Origin: Neoaquamicrobium sediminum
GTDB taxonomy: Bacteria > Pseudomonadota > Alphaproteobacteria > Rhizobiales > Rhizobiaceae
NCBI RefSeq assembly: GCF_013240295.1
Contig: NZ_JABETK010000001.1
Coordinates: 2,046,001-2,110,000, forward strand
DNA: 64,000 bases
Reading direction: 5' to 3'
Part shown: in pieces, positions 37,639 to 45,693 of the stretch
Position numbering within the stretch: the first letter of the stretch is position 1
Layout: each line of letters opens with the position of its first letter
Program-made: the position numbers and the translations under genes
The notes under the pieces: model-generated
Databases searched by the model: none
What the model was told of the DNA's origin: nothing
The model's input: only the letters and a program-made list of their open reading frames with translations

Positions 37639-38099
37639 TCAATCCGGAGAATTGTCTGCGCCGTCTGTCGGCGACGTATTCTCGCGCATTACCGCCCAAG
37701 CAAGAGCCGCCACTGCAGGCACCACGAGAGCGAGGCCAGCTTTGCGGCTCGCAAGCAGCGTAGGAAGCATCGCAAAGGCAGCCGCTCCGGCGAGGGCTCT
37801 CGCCTCGCTTTTGCGGCGCCTGGCGACGCGGCGTTCACGAGCCTTGGCGGTTATGGAACTGATGCCCAGCAACAGGAACGCGACGACTATAAAGCCGCCG
37901 GCAAATGCCAACGCCGCTTCGACCGCACCGATTTCCCTTGCCGCGGCAATGAAGCCGGCAACGATTAGGGGAAGCTCACGCCGCAAAGGCAAAAAAGCCC
38001 TGCGGCCAAGTACACAATTGCCTTTCGGCGCGCGCGTGCGACCGCTTCCGATGCTTCACCGGAAACGATCGACGCGATCAATGATGCAAGCGCTCCCAC
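37639..38099 (-). CDS. YqjE-like phage-holin-family membrane protein, frame broken
   Basis: About 153 residues after repair, with two hydrophobic segment pairs (AIVYLAAGLFCLCG, AALAFAGGFIVVAFLLLG) and a third helix at the C-terminus. It starts with GTG 3 bases after the DUF883-like stop (VGALASLIASIVSGEASEAV). The frame breaks at the four-C run near 37981; one added C gives GVSFPLIVAGFIAAAREIGA. The order DUF883-like then holin-family protein matches enteric yqjD-yqjE, which is why I prefer this call. Function unknown; co-expressed under an EcfG-type promoter. Confidence 0.72.
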
Positions 38100-38102
38100 G
38101 TG

Positions 38103-38444
38103 TCAGCGACGCGACAGAAGTGCGAGGAAATAGCCGACACCCACCGCTATCGCGAGGGAGCTAATGGGCTTTTCCCGAACGGCGTCCGACACCTGCCTTT
38201 CCATATCGCTGGCATTGGCGCGAATATTCTCCATCGCGGCCTCACCCTTGACGCGGAGCTGTTCGGCACCCTCGGTTGCCGCCCGTTTCGCCGCGGAGTA
38301 GGAGTGCTGGCCGGTAGCGGACAATTGTGCGCTCAGCCGGGCCACATCTTCGCGCAACCGCGCGATCTCGGCTTCAAGGTCTTCCGGCTTCGCCTTCGTG
38401 CCGTTGCCGCCTCTGGTAACCTTGCCGGTGGGTGCCGTTGCCAT
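38103..38444 (-). CDS. YqjD/ElaB-like DUF883 stress protein
   Basis: A 113-residue protein with a long charged helix (KPEDLEAEIARLREDVARL, heptad-like) and a C-terminal membrane anchor (PISSLAIAVGVGYFLALLSRR). Homologues in enterics are stationary-phase inner-membrane proteins that bind ribosomes. AAAGGGAG lies before the ATG. An EcfG promoter is 31-55 bases upstream. It shares architecture with the 25.8-kb paralog, which is also EcfG-linked. Confidence 0.82.
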   Translation of the reverse strand: MATAPTGKVTRGGNGTKAKPEDLEAEIARLREDVARLSAQLSATGQHSYSAAKRAATEGAEQLRVKGEAAMENIRANASDMERQVSDAVREKPISSLAIAVGVGYFLALLSRR

Positions 38445-38474
38445 ATCGTTACTCCCTTTGGTGTTGCCGGGGAC

Positions 38475-38499
38475 AACGCTCGACCATAGCGCAGGTTCC
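38475..38499 (-). promoter_or_regulatory. EcfG-type promoter for the YqjD/YqjE-like operon
   Basis: Minus strand GGAAC (38499-38495), 16 bases, CGTT (38478-38475). Confidence 0.7.
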
Positions 38500-38531
38500 C
38501 GAAGTGGGTGAAGTGCCATCAGGACCGTCGG

Positions 38532-39287
38532 TCATATGAAGGGACGAGCAATCTCATTCGACGGTTCCCAACCCGATAATTCCGCCAACTTGTCGGCATC
38601 GAGGACCTCGCAACCGCCGTCGCGCCAGCGAACAAGCTTTCGATCTATCAGCTTGCGGATCGTCTTGTTGGTGTGGACGAGTGAAAGGCCTAGTGTGTCG
38701 GCAAAATGTTGCTGGGTTATCGGTAGCGTAGTGGTCCCGTTGAACATACCTACCGCATGCGCCCGGTTGGTCAGAAAGGCTATGAGATATGCAAGCCTCT
38801 CCAGTGCGGAACGCCGGCCAATGCTCAGAAGGTTTTCATCGAGCATGCATTCCTCGCGTGAGGCCAACCATGTCACATCGTAGGCAAGTTCCGGATGCTC
38901 GCGGTACAGCGACATCAGTTCGCCGCGCTCGAACACGCATAGCGTCATCGGCGACAGTGTTTCAACCGAGTGCTGGATTTCCTCCATCAGCGTGCCCTGC
39001 AGACCTACAAGGTCGCCGGGCAGCACGTAATTGACGATCTGCCGCCGTCCATCAGACATAAGCTTATATCTAAAACCCCAGCCCATAAGCACGGTATAGA
39101 GGTGCGGGTTCCGTGTGCCTTCGGCGAGCACGGTTGCGCCTTTGTCGACGGAGAGTTCGCCCCGCTTGAAGCGCGACACGAATTCCAGTTCCTTTGGTTT
39201 GAACCTGCGGAAGGCGTCGCGAGGAGCCAGAGGACACTTCTCGCACGGATACTTACGCTCCGAACGCACCGTCGGCTGTTTTTCCAT
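38532..39287 (-). CDS. Crp/Fnr-family transcriptional regulator
   Basis: A 251-residue regulator with an N-terminal CxxC (CEKCPLAP at about 15-22), a cyclic-nucleotide-binding-fold domain (YTVLMGWGFRYKLMSDGRRQIV, to about 150) and a winged helix with recognition helix QQHFADTLGLSLVHTNKTIRK. The two N-terminal Cys recall FNR, but the full four-Cys cluster is not obvious, so oxygen sensing is unproven. It is divergent from the receiver gene at 39.4 kb. No FNR-like box was found in the 144-bp gap. Confidence 0.85.
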   Translation of the reverse strand: MEKQPTVRSERKYPCEKCPLAPRDAFRRFKPKELEFVSRFKRGELSVDKGATVLAEGTRNPHLYTVLMGWGFRYKLMSDGRRQIVNYVLPGDLVGLQGTLMEEIQHSVETLSPMTLCVFERGELMSLYREHPELAYDVTWLASREECMLDENLLSIGRRSALERLAYLIAFLTNRAHAVGMFNGTTTLPITQQHFADTLGLSLVHTNKTIRKLIDRKLVRWRDGGCEVLDADKLAELSGWEPSNEIARPFI

Positions 39288-39431
39288 GGTAGTACCGCCC
39301 CCTCACTGGTCGCCCGACCCTTTTACCTGGCAGCAAAACGCGCCACTGTGGGCAAGGTTGCCGCTGTGTCTTTTTAAATGACAGACGGCATGCAATCGGC
39401 CACATATCGCACCTCACGGAGGTTAGTGATT

Positions 39432-39830
39432 TTGCAAGAAGTTCGCCTGGACGGCATGCGCGTCCTTGTCATGGAGGACGAGTTCCTCATCGCAATGGAT
39501 GTGGAACAGCTATGCCGGGAACATGGTGCGGCTGAAGTTACAATCGTTCGCCAGATCGAGGATCTTGGCGACGACCCCTTCGCTGGCCAGGCGTTTCATG
39601 TCGCCGTTCTGGATCTGATGCTGGGCGGCAATTCCACGACGGAATTCGCAAACTCCCTTTCCCAACGCGGCATACCATTCGTTTTCGCGACCGGACATAC
39701 AGATGTCCAGGAGCGTTTTGGTATCGTTTCCGACATCGAGGTGGTTGCCAAACCTTACGGCGGAACTGACCTCATTGCCGCGCTCGGTCGTGCGATCGAG
39801 CGCGGCCGTGATCGTTCAAGCGGCGTTTGA
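39432..39830 (+). CDS. Single-domain response regulator
   Basis: Receiver-only protein of 132 residues. MRVLVMEDEFLIAMD gives the acidic pocket, VAVLDLMLGG the phosphoacceptor Asp, FATGH the switch residue and VVAKPY the Lys. The TTG at 39432 is preferred because GGAGG lies 9 bases upstream; an ATG at 39378 has no ribosome site. Its 3' end overlaps the ecfG 3' end by 15 bases. Such receivers often act with HWE kinases and PhyR in the general stress pathway, which is inferred here from location. Confidence 0.75.
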   Translation: MQEVRLDGMRVLVMEDEFLIAMDVEQLCREHGAAEVTIVRQIEDLGDDPFAGQAFHVAVLDLMLGGNSTTEFANSLSQRGIPFVFATGHTDVQERFGIVSDIEVVAKPYGGTDLIAALGRAIERGRDRSSGV

Positions 39831-40373
39831 TCCCATAACCTGAGCGGAAATGGCATCGGGTCCGAAATCAGCCTCACCGCTCACGTTGAGAATTTCCTGA
39901 AGCCTGCTGCGCGCCCGGCTCACCCGGCTCTTGATCGTGCCAACGGCGCAGTCGCAGATTTCGGCGGCCTCTTCGTAAGAGAAGCCGGACGCGCCGATCA
40001 GGATGATCGCTTCGCGCTGGTCTTCAGGCAATGTCTCGAGAGCCGTGCGAAAATCGTCCAGGTCCATGGAGCCCTGCTGAGCCGGATGGACAGCCAGACG
40101 CGCCGTGATGACACCGTCGCTGTCCTGCACCTCGCGGCCACGTTTGCGCATCTGCGAATAGAATTCGTTGCGCAGAATAGTGAAGACCCAAGCCTTGAGG
40201 TTGGTGCCGGGCTGGAAGGATGCCTGCTTGTCCCAGGCCTTTACCAGCGTTTCCTGTACGAGATCGTCGGCCTTGTCCGCATTTTGCGAGAGTGACATGG
40301 CGAACGCTCGAAGGCTTGGAATGGCGCTCAGCAGATCCTGTTTGAAGGTCGATGCTGCGTCGGCCATGATCAT
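39816..40373 (-). CDS. ecfG: EcfG general stress sigma factor
   Basis: ECF15-type sigma factor of 185 residues that directs RNA polymerase to GGAAC-N16-CGTT promoters. Region 2 includes ADDLVQETLVKAWDK and region 4 is LPEDQREAIILIGASGFSYEEAAEIC with GTIKSRVSRAR. The first ATG overlaps the nepR stop (ATGA); a second ATG two codons later is possible. It is kept inactive by NepR until phosphorylated PhyR removes it. Confidence 0.93.
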   Translation of the reverse strand: MIMADAASTFKQDLLSAIPSLRAFAMSLSQNADKADDLVQETLVKAWDKQASFQPGTNLKAWVFTILRNEFYSQMRKRGREVQDSDGVITARLAVHPAQQGSMDLDDFRTALETLPEDQREAIILIGASGFSYEEAAEICDCAVGTIKSRVSRARSRLQEILNVSGEADFGPDAISAQVMGSNAA

Positions 40374-40582
40374 TGTCCCTCGCCGGCTGGCGTGGCGCCG
40401 GAATTTTCACTCTCCTCGAGCTGCTTGAGAAGGTTTGCGAACCTGTCCGGCACCTCGTCGGAAACGAGATCGTCATAATATTGCTTGAGTTTGCGGCCGA
40501 TTTCCGAATTCGGTCCCAGCGTTTCGGAGCTGCGCCCCGGCTTCTTATGGCCGCCCGTCGCGGCCGCTATATTTGGCTTCAT
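40370..40582 (-). CDS. nepR: NepR anti-sigma factor
   Basis: A 70-residue anti-sigma factor. The conserved core IGRKLKQYYDDLVSDEVPDR then FANLLKQLEE provides the two helices that grip EcfG or PhyR. It starts at ATG 40582 and is translationally coupled to ecfG. A consensus EcfG promoter 89 bases upstream implies positive feedback. Confidence 0.92.
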   Translation of the reverse strand: MKPNIAAATGGHKKPGRSSETLGPNSEIGRKLKQYYDDLVSDEVPDRFANLLKQLEESENSGATPAGEGQ

Positions 40583-40670
40583 GCTTATGTCTCTAGCCCC
40601 CGGTCTGTCGAACACTCAACCTCAGGTCAGCCGTTCGCACGGGCCTGCGAACGCTCGAATGGTGGGCTTC

Positions 40671-40695
40671 AACGTGTGTGTTTGAATATCGTTCC
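40671..40695 (-). promoter_or_regulatory. EcfG-type promoter for nepR-ecfG
   Basis: Minus strand GGAAC (40695-40691), 16 bases, CGTT (40674-40671). It lies back to back with the phyR promoter, 9 bases away. Confidence 0.8.
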
Positions 40696-40704
40696 GCAAA
40701 TGTT

Positions 40705-40729
40705 GGAACTTTTTTGGATGTACCGCGTT
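40705..40729 (+). promoter_or_regulatory. EcfG-type promoter for phyR
   Basis: GGAAC (40705-40709), 16 bases, CGTT (40726-40729), leaving a leader of about 70 bases before the phyR ATG. Confidence 0.8.
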
Positions 40730-40803
40730 TTCGACTTTCTGAACGCCGGCCGGCTTCCGTCCTCCGGCTTTCATCCTAACGTCACTGAGGGAGACGCCAT
40801 ATC

Positions 40804-41598
40804 ATGAGTTTGTCCGCAAGGATCGCGCCGCACCTTCCCTATTTGCGGCGCTTTTCCCGCGCCGTAACGGGTTCGCAGAACAGCGGCGATGCACTGGTCG
40901 CAGCAACGCTGGAAGCGATCATCACCGACGTCAGTGTTTTTCCGAAATTGTCGAGCGACAGGATTTCGCTGTATCGGGTTTTCACCGCCCTTTTCACCTC
41001 CGTGAGCATTCGCGTACCGGAAGCCGATGATTCGGCCGGCTGGGAAAGTCGTGCTGCCGCAAATCTGTCCGCTCTTGCGCCGATGCCGCGTCAGGCGTTC
41101 CTGCTCGTGGCCGTCGAGGGCTTTTCGGAAGCCGAGGCCGCCGAAATCCTCGACGTCGAGGAGGATCGTTTCGCGGAGCTGATCGCAGAGGCTAGCGACG
41201 AGATTTCGCGGCAGGTCGCGACCGACGTGCTCATTATCGAAGATGAGCCGCTCATCGCCATGGACATCGAAGAGATGGTTGAAAGCCTCGGGCATCGCGT
41301 GGTCGGCACCGCGCGCACCCACAAGGAAGCCGTGGCGCTGTTTTCGACCAAAAGGCCGAAGATGGTGCTGGCGGACATCCAGCTTGCCGATGGCTCCTCA
41401 GGCATCGATGCCGTCAACGAAATCCTCGCCGGTACGCCGGTTCCGGTCATTTTCATCACCGCTTTTCCGGAGCGGCTGCTCACCGGCGAGCGGCCGGAGC
41501 CTGCGTTTCTCGTGACCAAGCCGTTCAATCCGGACATGGTCAAGGCGCTTATCAGTCAGGCGCTGTTCTTCGACCGGCAGGCGAAGGCTGCCGCCTGA
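40804..41598 (+). CDS. phyR: PhyR anti-anti-sigma response regulator
   Basis: A 264-residue hybrid of a sigma-like N-terminal domain (LPYLRRFSRAVTGSQ; MPRQAFLLVAVEGFSEAEAA) and a C-terminal receiver. The phosphoacceptor is Asp191 in LADIQLADGSSG, with Thr in FITAFPERLL and Lys in LVTKPF. When phosphorylated, it sequesters NepR and frees EcfG. It is divergent from nepR-ecfG, the arrangement typical of Hyphomicrobiales. Confidence 0.95.
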   Translation: MSLSARIAPHLPYLRRFSRAVTGSQNSGDALVAATLEAIITDVSVFPKLSSDRISLYRVFTALFTSVSIRVPEADDSAGWESRAAANLSALAPMPRQAFLLVAVEGFSEAEAAEILDVEEDRFAELIAEASDEISRQVATDVLIIEDEPLIAMDIEEMVESLGHRVVGTARTHKEAVALFSTKRPKMVLADIQLADGSSGIDAVNEILAGTPVPVIFITAFPERLLTGERPEPAFLVTKPFNPDMVKALISQALFFDRQAKAAA

Positions 41599-41628
41599 CG
41601 GCAGCTCATGCTGGTCGATCAGCAATGA

Positions 41629-41657
41629 GGGCCGCCTGTCCGGCGGCCTTCTCTTTG
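41629..41657 (+). terminator. Terminator after phyR
   Basis: GGCCGCC, loop TGTCC, GGCGGCC, then TTCTCTTTG; 31 bases after the phyR stop. Confidence 0.75.
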
Positions 41658-41694
41658 TCGCTGTTTCTGCCGGAATCCTTCCGCTTGCGGCCCG

Positions 41695-41719
41695 GGAACA
41701 AAACGCAGAAGGCAGCGTT
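41695..41719 (+). promoter_or_regulatory. EcfG-type promoter for the DUF1328 gene
   Basis: GGAAC (41695-41699), 16 bases, CGTT (41716-41719), about 30 bases before the ATG. Confidence 0.75.
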
Positions 41720-41748
41720 TTTGGAATATAAGTTCAAGGAGACACGCC

Positions 41749-41916
41749 ATGCTTTACTGGGCTCTCGTTTTTCTCGTCGTTGCGATCATTGCCGGTGCGC
41801 TCGGATTCGGCGGCATCGCGGGTGCTTCCGCCGGTATTGCGCAAATACTGTTCTTTATCTTCCTCGCCTTCCTCGTCATTTCGCTCATTGCAGGGCTGAT
41901 GCGCCGGGCAGGCTGA
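41749..41916 (+). CDS. DUF1328-family small membrane protein
   Basis: A 55-residue protein with two membrane helices ([20 protein letters not shown], then [18 protein letters not shown]) and the family's [11 protein letters not shown] between them. CAAGGAGA lies 9 bases before the ATG. Too short for many gene finders, but the promoter, ribosome site and family all agree. DUF1328 proteins are widespread, stress-linked and of unknown function. Confidence 0.88.
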   Translation: MLYWALVFLVVAIIAGALGFGGIAGASAGIAQILFFIFLAFLVISLIAGLMRRAG

Positions 41917-42051
41917 TGTCCCGCGCTTCGATGCATCTCCGCTCGCGGTGGTGCATGGGAGAGGCGGAGTTCGCAGACCCCTCAGCTCGCACTTCGCCAC
42001 CCGCCGGATGCCGCAAGTCATCGACTTTGCGGCGTCCGGCGGCGTCAATTT

Positions 42052-42076
42052 GGAACCGCGAGCTGCAAGTTTCGTT
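42052..42076 (+). promoter_or_regulatory. EcfG-type promoter for the HWE kinase gene
   Basis: GGAAC (42052-42056), 16 bases, CGTT (42073-42076), upstream of both possible kinase starts. Confidence 0.75.
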
Positions 42077-42129
42077 GCATAGTACAATTTGCGTTTTGCA
42101 TCGACCGGGTAGAGCGCCATAATTCCGGG

Positions 42130-43131
42130 GTGGATTTATGCATACGGCGAAAGTCGGGGGATGAAGTGGAAATGAGGCGCGGCATGTTGCGCGCACTGCG
42201 CAACACGGGCATCATCGTCATCTATCAGACGCCCGACCTGCATGTGCAGTGGGGCCAGAACGTGCCTGCCGAATGGTCGTCCGACGACATTGCCGGCAAG
42301 GTCGATAATCAGTTCATGCCCGCCACGGCGATCGAGCGTATAGTCGAGCGCAAGCGCGCCGTTTTGGCATCTGGCGCACCGGAAACGCTAGAGTTCAGAT
42401 CGAGTGTCGATGACGGCGGGCGCTGGTACGATATGTGGATCGATGCCGATACCGACGATGATGGCGTCATCGCTGGCGTTGTCACGACCATCGTCGAGAT
42501 CACCGAGCGAAAGCGGCGGGAGCAGACACTGCGCACCTTGCTGCGTGAGGTCAGCCACAGGTCCAAGAACCTGCTGGCAATCATCCAGAGTATCGCTACG
42601 CAGACGGGCAGGTACTCGACCAGCATCGACACCTTCCTCGACAGGTTTCGCGGTCGGCTTCAGTCGCTCGCCTCTTCCCAGGATCTGGTAACATCCTCCA
42701 ACTGGCGCGGTGCCATGCTGAGCGAGTTGGTGGAAGGCCAGGTGGCGCGATACAGGGGTGAGGATGACGACAGCGTCAGCCTCCAGGGTGTCGATGTGTA
42801 TCTGAACCCCAACGCCGCCCTGCATATCGGGCTGGCGCTTCACGAACTGGTGGTTAATTCCATGAGCCATGGGGCGTTGGCGCGCCCCAACGGGCAGGCA
42901 CATCTGACAAGTGCCTTGAACGGTGCGGGCGGAGATGGTCCGCCTACGCTCGTCCTGACCTGGAGCGAACGTACCAACGCAGCCGAGATGCAGGACGAGA
43001 AACGCTTCGGCAGTGTGGCGCTCGAACGCGTCGTTCCGCTTTCGCTCGACGGCAAGGCGGAATTCCACGTCGAGGATGATCGCCTCGACTATCGTCTTGA
43101 AGTGCCGGCAGCGAATTTCGAGGCCGACTGA
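42130..43131 (+). CDS. PAS-HWE sensor histidine kinase (PhyK-type candidate)
   Basis: Cytosolic kinase of up to 333 residues. A PAS-like domain (about 20-125, ending VEITERKRREQ) precedes the H-box LREVSHRSKNLLAIIQSIA (His143 from the GTG start). The N-box ALHELVVNSMSHGAL and the WxE motif in LTWSERTNA are HWE hallmarks. The start is unsure: GTG 42130 or ATG 42172. Its place beside phyR and its own EcfG promoter make it a likely PhyR kinase with positive feedback. No transmembrane sensor is present, so an internal signal is expected. Confidence 0.85.
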   Translation: MDLCIRRKSGDEVEMRRGMLRALRNTGIIVIYQTPDLHVQWGQNVPAEWSSDDIAGKVDNQFMPATAIERIVERKRAVLASGAPETLEFRSSVDDGGRWYDMWIDADTDDDGVIAGVVTTIVEITERKRREQTLRTLLREVSHRSKNLLAIIQSIATQTGRYSTSIDTFLDRFRGRLQSLASSQDLVTSSNWRGAMLSELVEGQVARYRGEDDDSVSLQGVDVYLNPNAALHIGLALHELVVNSMSHGALARPNGQAHLTSALNGAGGDGPPTLVLTWSERTNAAEMQDEKRFGSVALERVVPLSLDGKAEFHVEDDRLDYRLEVPAANFEAD

Positions 43132-43144
43132 CCCTTTCACAAGC

Positions 43145-43180
43145 GAAAAAAACAAGCCGGTCGCATGACCGGCTTGTGAC
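43145..43180 (-). terminator. Bidirectional-type terminator downstream of the HWE kinase
   Basis: ACAAGCCGGTC, loop GCAT, GACCGGCTTGT: a perfect 11-bp stem. A run of seven T follows on the minus strand, and a weaker GACGAATTTC follows on the plus strand. Confidence 0.75.
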
Positions 43181-43315
43181 GAATTTCAGGGTGTTGCCTT
43201 GGTTGTCGACCGGCCGCCCATCGGAGGGGGCGATTGGGGGTGCGGGCGACCGGTCACTGACAACAAACGCACAGTGGGTGCGGTGGTTCCATGCGACGTG
43301 CATTAACTTTTCACA

Positions 43316-43340
43316 GGAACCGCGAGCCCCTTCGTACGTT
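43316..43340 (+). promoter_or_regulatory. EcfG-type promoter for the 59-aa gene
   Basis: GGAAC (43316-43320), 16 bases, CGTT (43337-43340), 33 bases before the chosen ATG. Confidence 0.7.
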
Positions 43341-43373
43341 CATTTGCGACCTTGACCTGTCATGGAGATGACG

Positions 43374-43553
43374 ATGATTTCGCAGATGAACGCGGTTCAT
43401 GAAGGTGCCCGGCTCGCGATGGGCGACCACAGGGCTGCCGATCCGCTGCTGCGGCGCCGGCGCCAGCCTGTGGCAAGTCTCCAGCAGCGGATTCTGACGA
43501 CTATTGCCGGGATACTTCTGGTCGGCGTGCTCGCGGCCTTGCTGGTTGTGTGA
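43374..43553 (+). CDS. Small membrane protein, 59 aa, EcfG-linked
   Basis: Unrecognised protein with a soluble N-terminus containing RRRR (27-30) and a C-terminal membrane helix (about 40-59, ILTTIAGILLVGVLAALLVV). ATG 43374 is preferred over ATG 43362 and 43368 because GGAG then lies 7 bases upstream. The consensus EcfG promoter just upstream is the main reason to accept it as real. Confidence 0.62.
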   Translation: MISQMNAVHEGARLAMGDHRAADPLLRRRRQPVASLQQRILTTIAGILLVGVLAALLVV

Positions 43554-43565
43554 AAGCTGCTGCGC

Positions 43566-43715
43566 CTACTGCGCCGGGTTGAGGCGTTCCGGCGGGATGC
43601 GGACAGTCATCTCGCCCTTGTTGGGCTCAACATAAAGAACCAACGCATACATGCTGCCGTAAACCAGACCGGCCAGGACCGCCAATATGGTCAGAAGTCG
43701 GAACAGAGTTGGCAT
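43566..43715 (-). CDS. Conserved small membrane protein, 49 aa
   Basis: MPTLFRLLTILAVLAGLVYG forms one membrane helix, followed by a short tail with VEPNKGEMTVRIPPERLNP. Similar 45-50-residue proteins sit divergent to aroK in rhizobial genomes (from memory). It is too short for most gene callers. Function unknown. It converges with the 59-aa gene. Confidence 0.68.
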   Translation of the reverse strand: MPTLFRLLTILAVLAGLVYGSMYALVLYVEPNKGEMTVRIPPERLNPAQ

Positions 43716-43969
43716 GCATCGCCCTTGAACTTTTTGCCGATTGAACCGGTCCCGTTATGGGACGGGTGCGTTATCATTTCAAGGATCAGAACCAACGCGA
43801 ACAGGCCGCGATGCTTGACGCGGTGAGGCTTTTCATGTCGATACCGCCTTCAAAGGACGGAGGCGATGGCGGACGCGATGTGTCCCGACATTTCGAGCTT
43901 GCGCCGCCGCATGCACTGCGATGCGGCATCGATGTCGCGCGGTTTCCTCGCATTGCTGAGGACGGCGTC

Positions 43970-44566
43970 GTGACGAACACCGGCCCGCATCTCGTTTCGA
44001 CGTTGCGCGATCGCCTCGGCGATCGTGTCGTCGTTTTCGTGGGGCTGATGGGAGCAGGCAAGACCGCGATCGGGCGCAAGGTCGCGCAGGCGTTGCAGCT
44101 TCCGTTCGTCGACAGCGATCACGAGATCGAAACGGTGTCGCGTATGACGGTGCCCGAGCTATTCGAGCGCTACGGCGAACCGGAATTTCGCGCACTCGAA
44201 CAGCGTGTCATCGAGCGTTTGCTGCGTGAAGGTCCGCGGGTGGTTTCCACCGGAGGCGGCGCCTTCATGAATGCGCAGACGCGCGAGGCGATCGCAGAGC
44301 ACGGCATCTCAATCTGGCTCAAGGCCGATCTCGACCTTTTGATGGAGCGCGTGGCGAAGAAGCAGAACAGGCCGCTGCTTCAGAATGCGGACCCGCGCGC
44401 GATCATGGCCAAGCTTATGGCGGACCGGTATCCGGTCTATGCGCTTGCCGATGTCACGGTGGAGACCCGCGACGCGAAACGCGAACTGATCATGGACGAA
44501 GCCATCCAGGCCCTTGGCGACCATCTGGAGCGGTTTGCCACCCGTGACGAAACGAGAACTGCTTGA
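43970..44566 (+). CDS. aroK: Shikimate kinase
   Basis: Phosphorylates shikimate in the aromatic amino acid pathway. The P-loop is [11 protein letters not shown]. Shikimate-binding residues lie in [18 protein letters not shown] and STGGGAF, and the lid is NRPLLQ. GTG 43970 with GAGGA upstream gives 198 residues, the usual length. The frame stays open upstream to 43757, but that part is unlike the family. It overlaps aroB by one base (TGATG). Confidence 0.92.
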   Translation: MTNTGPHLVSTLRDRLGDRVVVFVGLMGAGKTAIGRKVAQALQLPFVDSDHEIETVSRMTVPELFERYGEPEFRALEQRVIERLLREGPRVVSTGGGAFMNAQTREAIAEHGISIWLKADLDLLMERVAKKQNRPLLQNADPRAIMAKLMADRYPVYALADVTVETRDAKRELIMDEAIQALGDHLERFATRDETRTA

Positions 44567-45693
44567 TGACCACCGACACGCCAGACATACGCACAGTTCA
44601 CGTTGCCCTCGGCAGCCGCGCCTATGACATTCTCATCGGCGGCGGTTTGCTGGCTTCAGCCGGCGATACACTCGCCAGGCGTTTTCCCGGTGCGCGGGCA
44701 GCGATCGTCACCGACGAGAACGTCGCTGCCCGGCACGCGGCCACCCTCAAGCAAAGCCTGGAAGGCGCAGGTATCGCGACGGCGACGATCACGATCGTGC
44801 CGGGCGAGCGCAGCAAGAGCTTCGCCGTGCTTCAACAGGTCGTCGACGAGGTGCTTGCGGCGCGGCTCGAGCGCGGCGACATCGTTATCGCGCTCGGCGG
44901 TGGGGTCGTCGGCGACCTTGCTGGTTTCGTCTCGGGCATCGTGCGTCGCGGCATGGCCTTCGTGCAGGTGCCGACCTCTCTGCTGGCGCAGGTGGATTCG
45001 TCCGTCGGCGGCAAGACCGGCATCAATACCACGCATGGCAAGAATCTGGTCGGGGTCTTCCAGCAGCCTGGGCTCGTCATCGCCGACAGTGACGTCCTCG
45101 ACACGCTGCCCGAGCGCGAGTTCCGCGCCGGCTATGCCGAGGTGGTCAAATACGGCCTCATCGACCGGCCCGATTTCTTCGCCTGGCTGGAAGCCAATTG
45201 GCGGGACATCTTCTCCGGCGGCTCCGCGCGCGTGGAAGCGATCGCCGTCTCCTGCCAGGCCAAGGCCGATGTCGTGGCGCGCGACGAGTTCGAGGCGGGC
45301 GACCGTGCGTTGCTGAACCTCGGCCATACTTTCGGCCACGCGCTTGAGGCTGCGACAGGCTATGACAGCGCGCGTCTCGTCCATGGAGAGGGCGTTGCGA
45401 TCGGCATGGCGATGGCGCATCGCTTCTCGAGCCGAATGAACCTGGCAAGCCCCGACGATGCAGCCCGTGTCGAGGCCCATCTCTCGGCTGTCGGCCTGCC
45501 AGTCGCGGTCTCCCAGATTTCGGGCGATTTGCCGGGCCCGGAGCGTATGCTCGACTATATTGCCCAGGACAAGAAGGTCTCGCGCGGCTCCCTGACCTTC
45601 ATCCTGACACGCGGCATAGGCCGTTCCTTCGTAGCCAGGGACGTGCCGGCCTCGGAAGTGCTGTCATTCCTGAAGGAGAACCTGCCCTCATGA
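44566..45693 (+). CDS. aroB: 3-dehydroquinate synthase
   Basis: Converts DAHP to 3-dehydroquinate, the second step of the shikimate pathway. About 375 residues, with NAD-binding GGGVVGDLAGFVSGI and metal-binding residues in EVVKYGLI, NLGHTFGHALE and HGEGVAIGM. It is translationally coupled to aroK upstream and overlaps the CorC gene downstream (ATGA). Confidence 0.95.
   Translation: MTTDTPDIRTVHVALGSRAYDILIGGGLLASAGDTLARRFPGARAAIVTDENVAARHAATLKQSLEGAGIATATITIVPGERSKSFAVLQQVVDEVLAARLERGDIVIALGGGVVGDLAGFVSGIVRRGMAFVQVPTSLLAQVDSSVGGKTGINTTHGKNLVGVFQQPGLVIADSDVLDTLPEREFRAGYAEVVKYGLIDRPDFFAWLEANWRDIFSGGSARVEAIAVSCQAKADVVARDEFEAGDRALLNLGHTFGHALEAATGYDSARLVHGEGVAIGMAMAHRFSSRMNLASPDDAARVEAHLSAVGLPVAVSQISGDLPGPERMLDYIAQDKKVSRGSLTFILTRGIGRSFVARDVPASEVLSFLKENLPS

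Noticed and set aside
43757-43969. Longer N-terminus for AroK from 43757
   Set aside because: The extra 71 residues resemble no shikimate kinase, and GTG 43970 has GAGGA at proper spacing.
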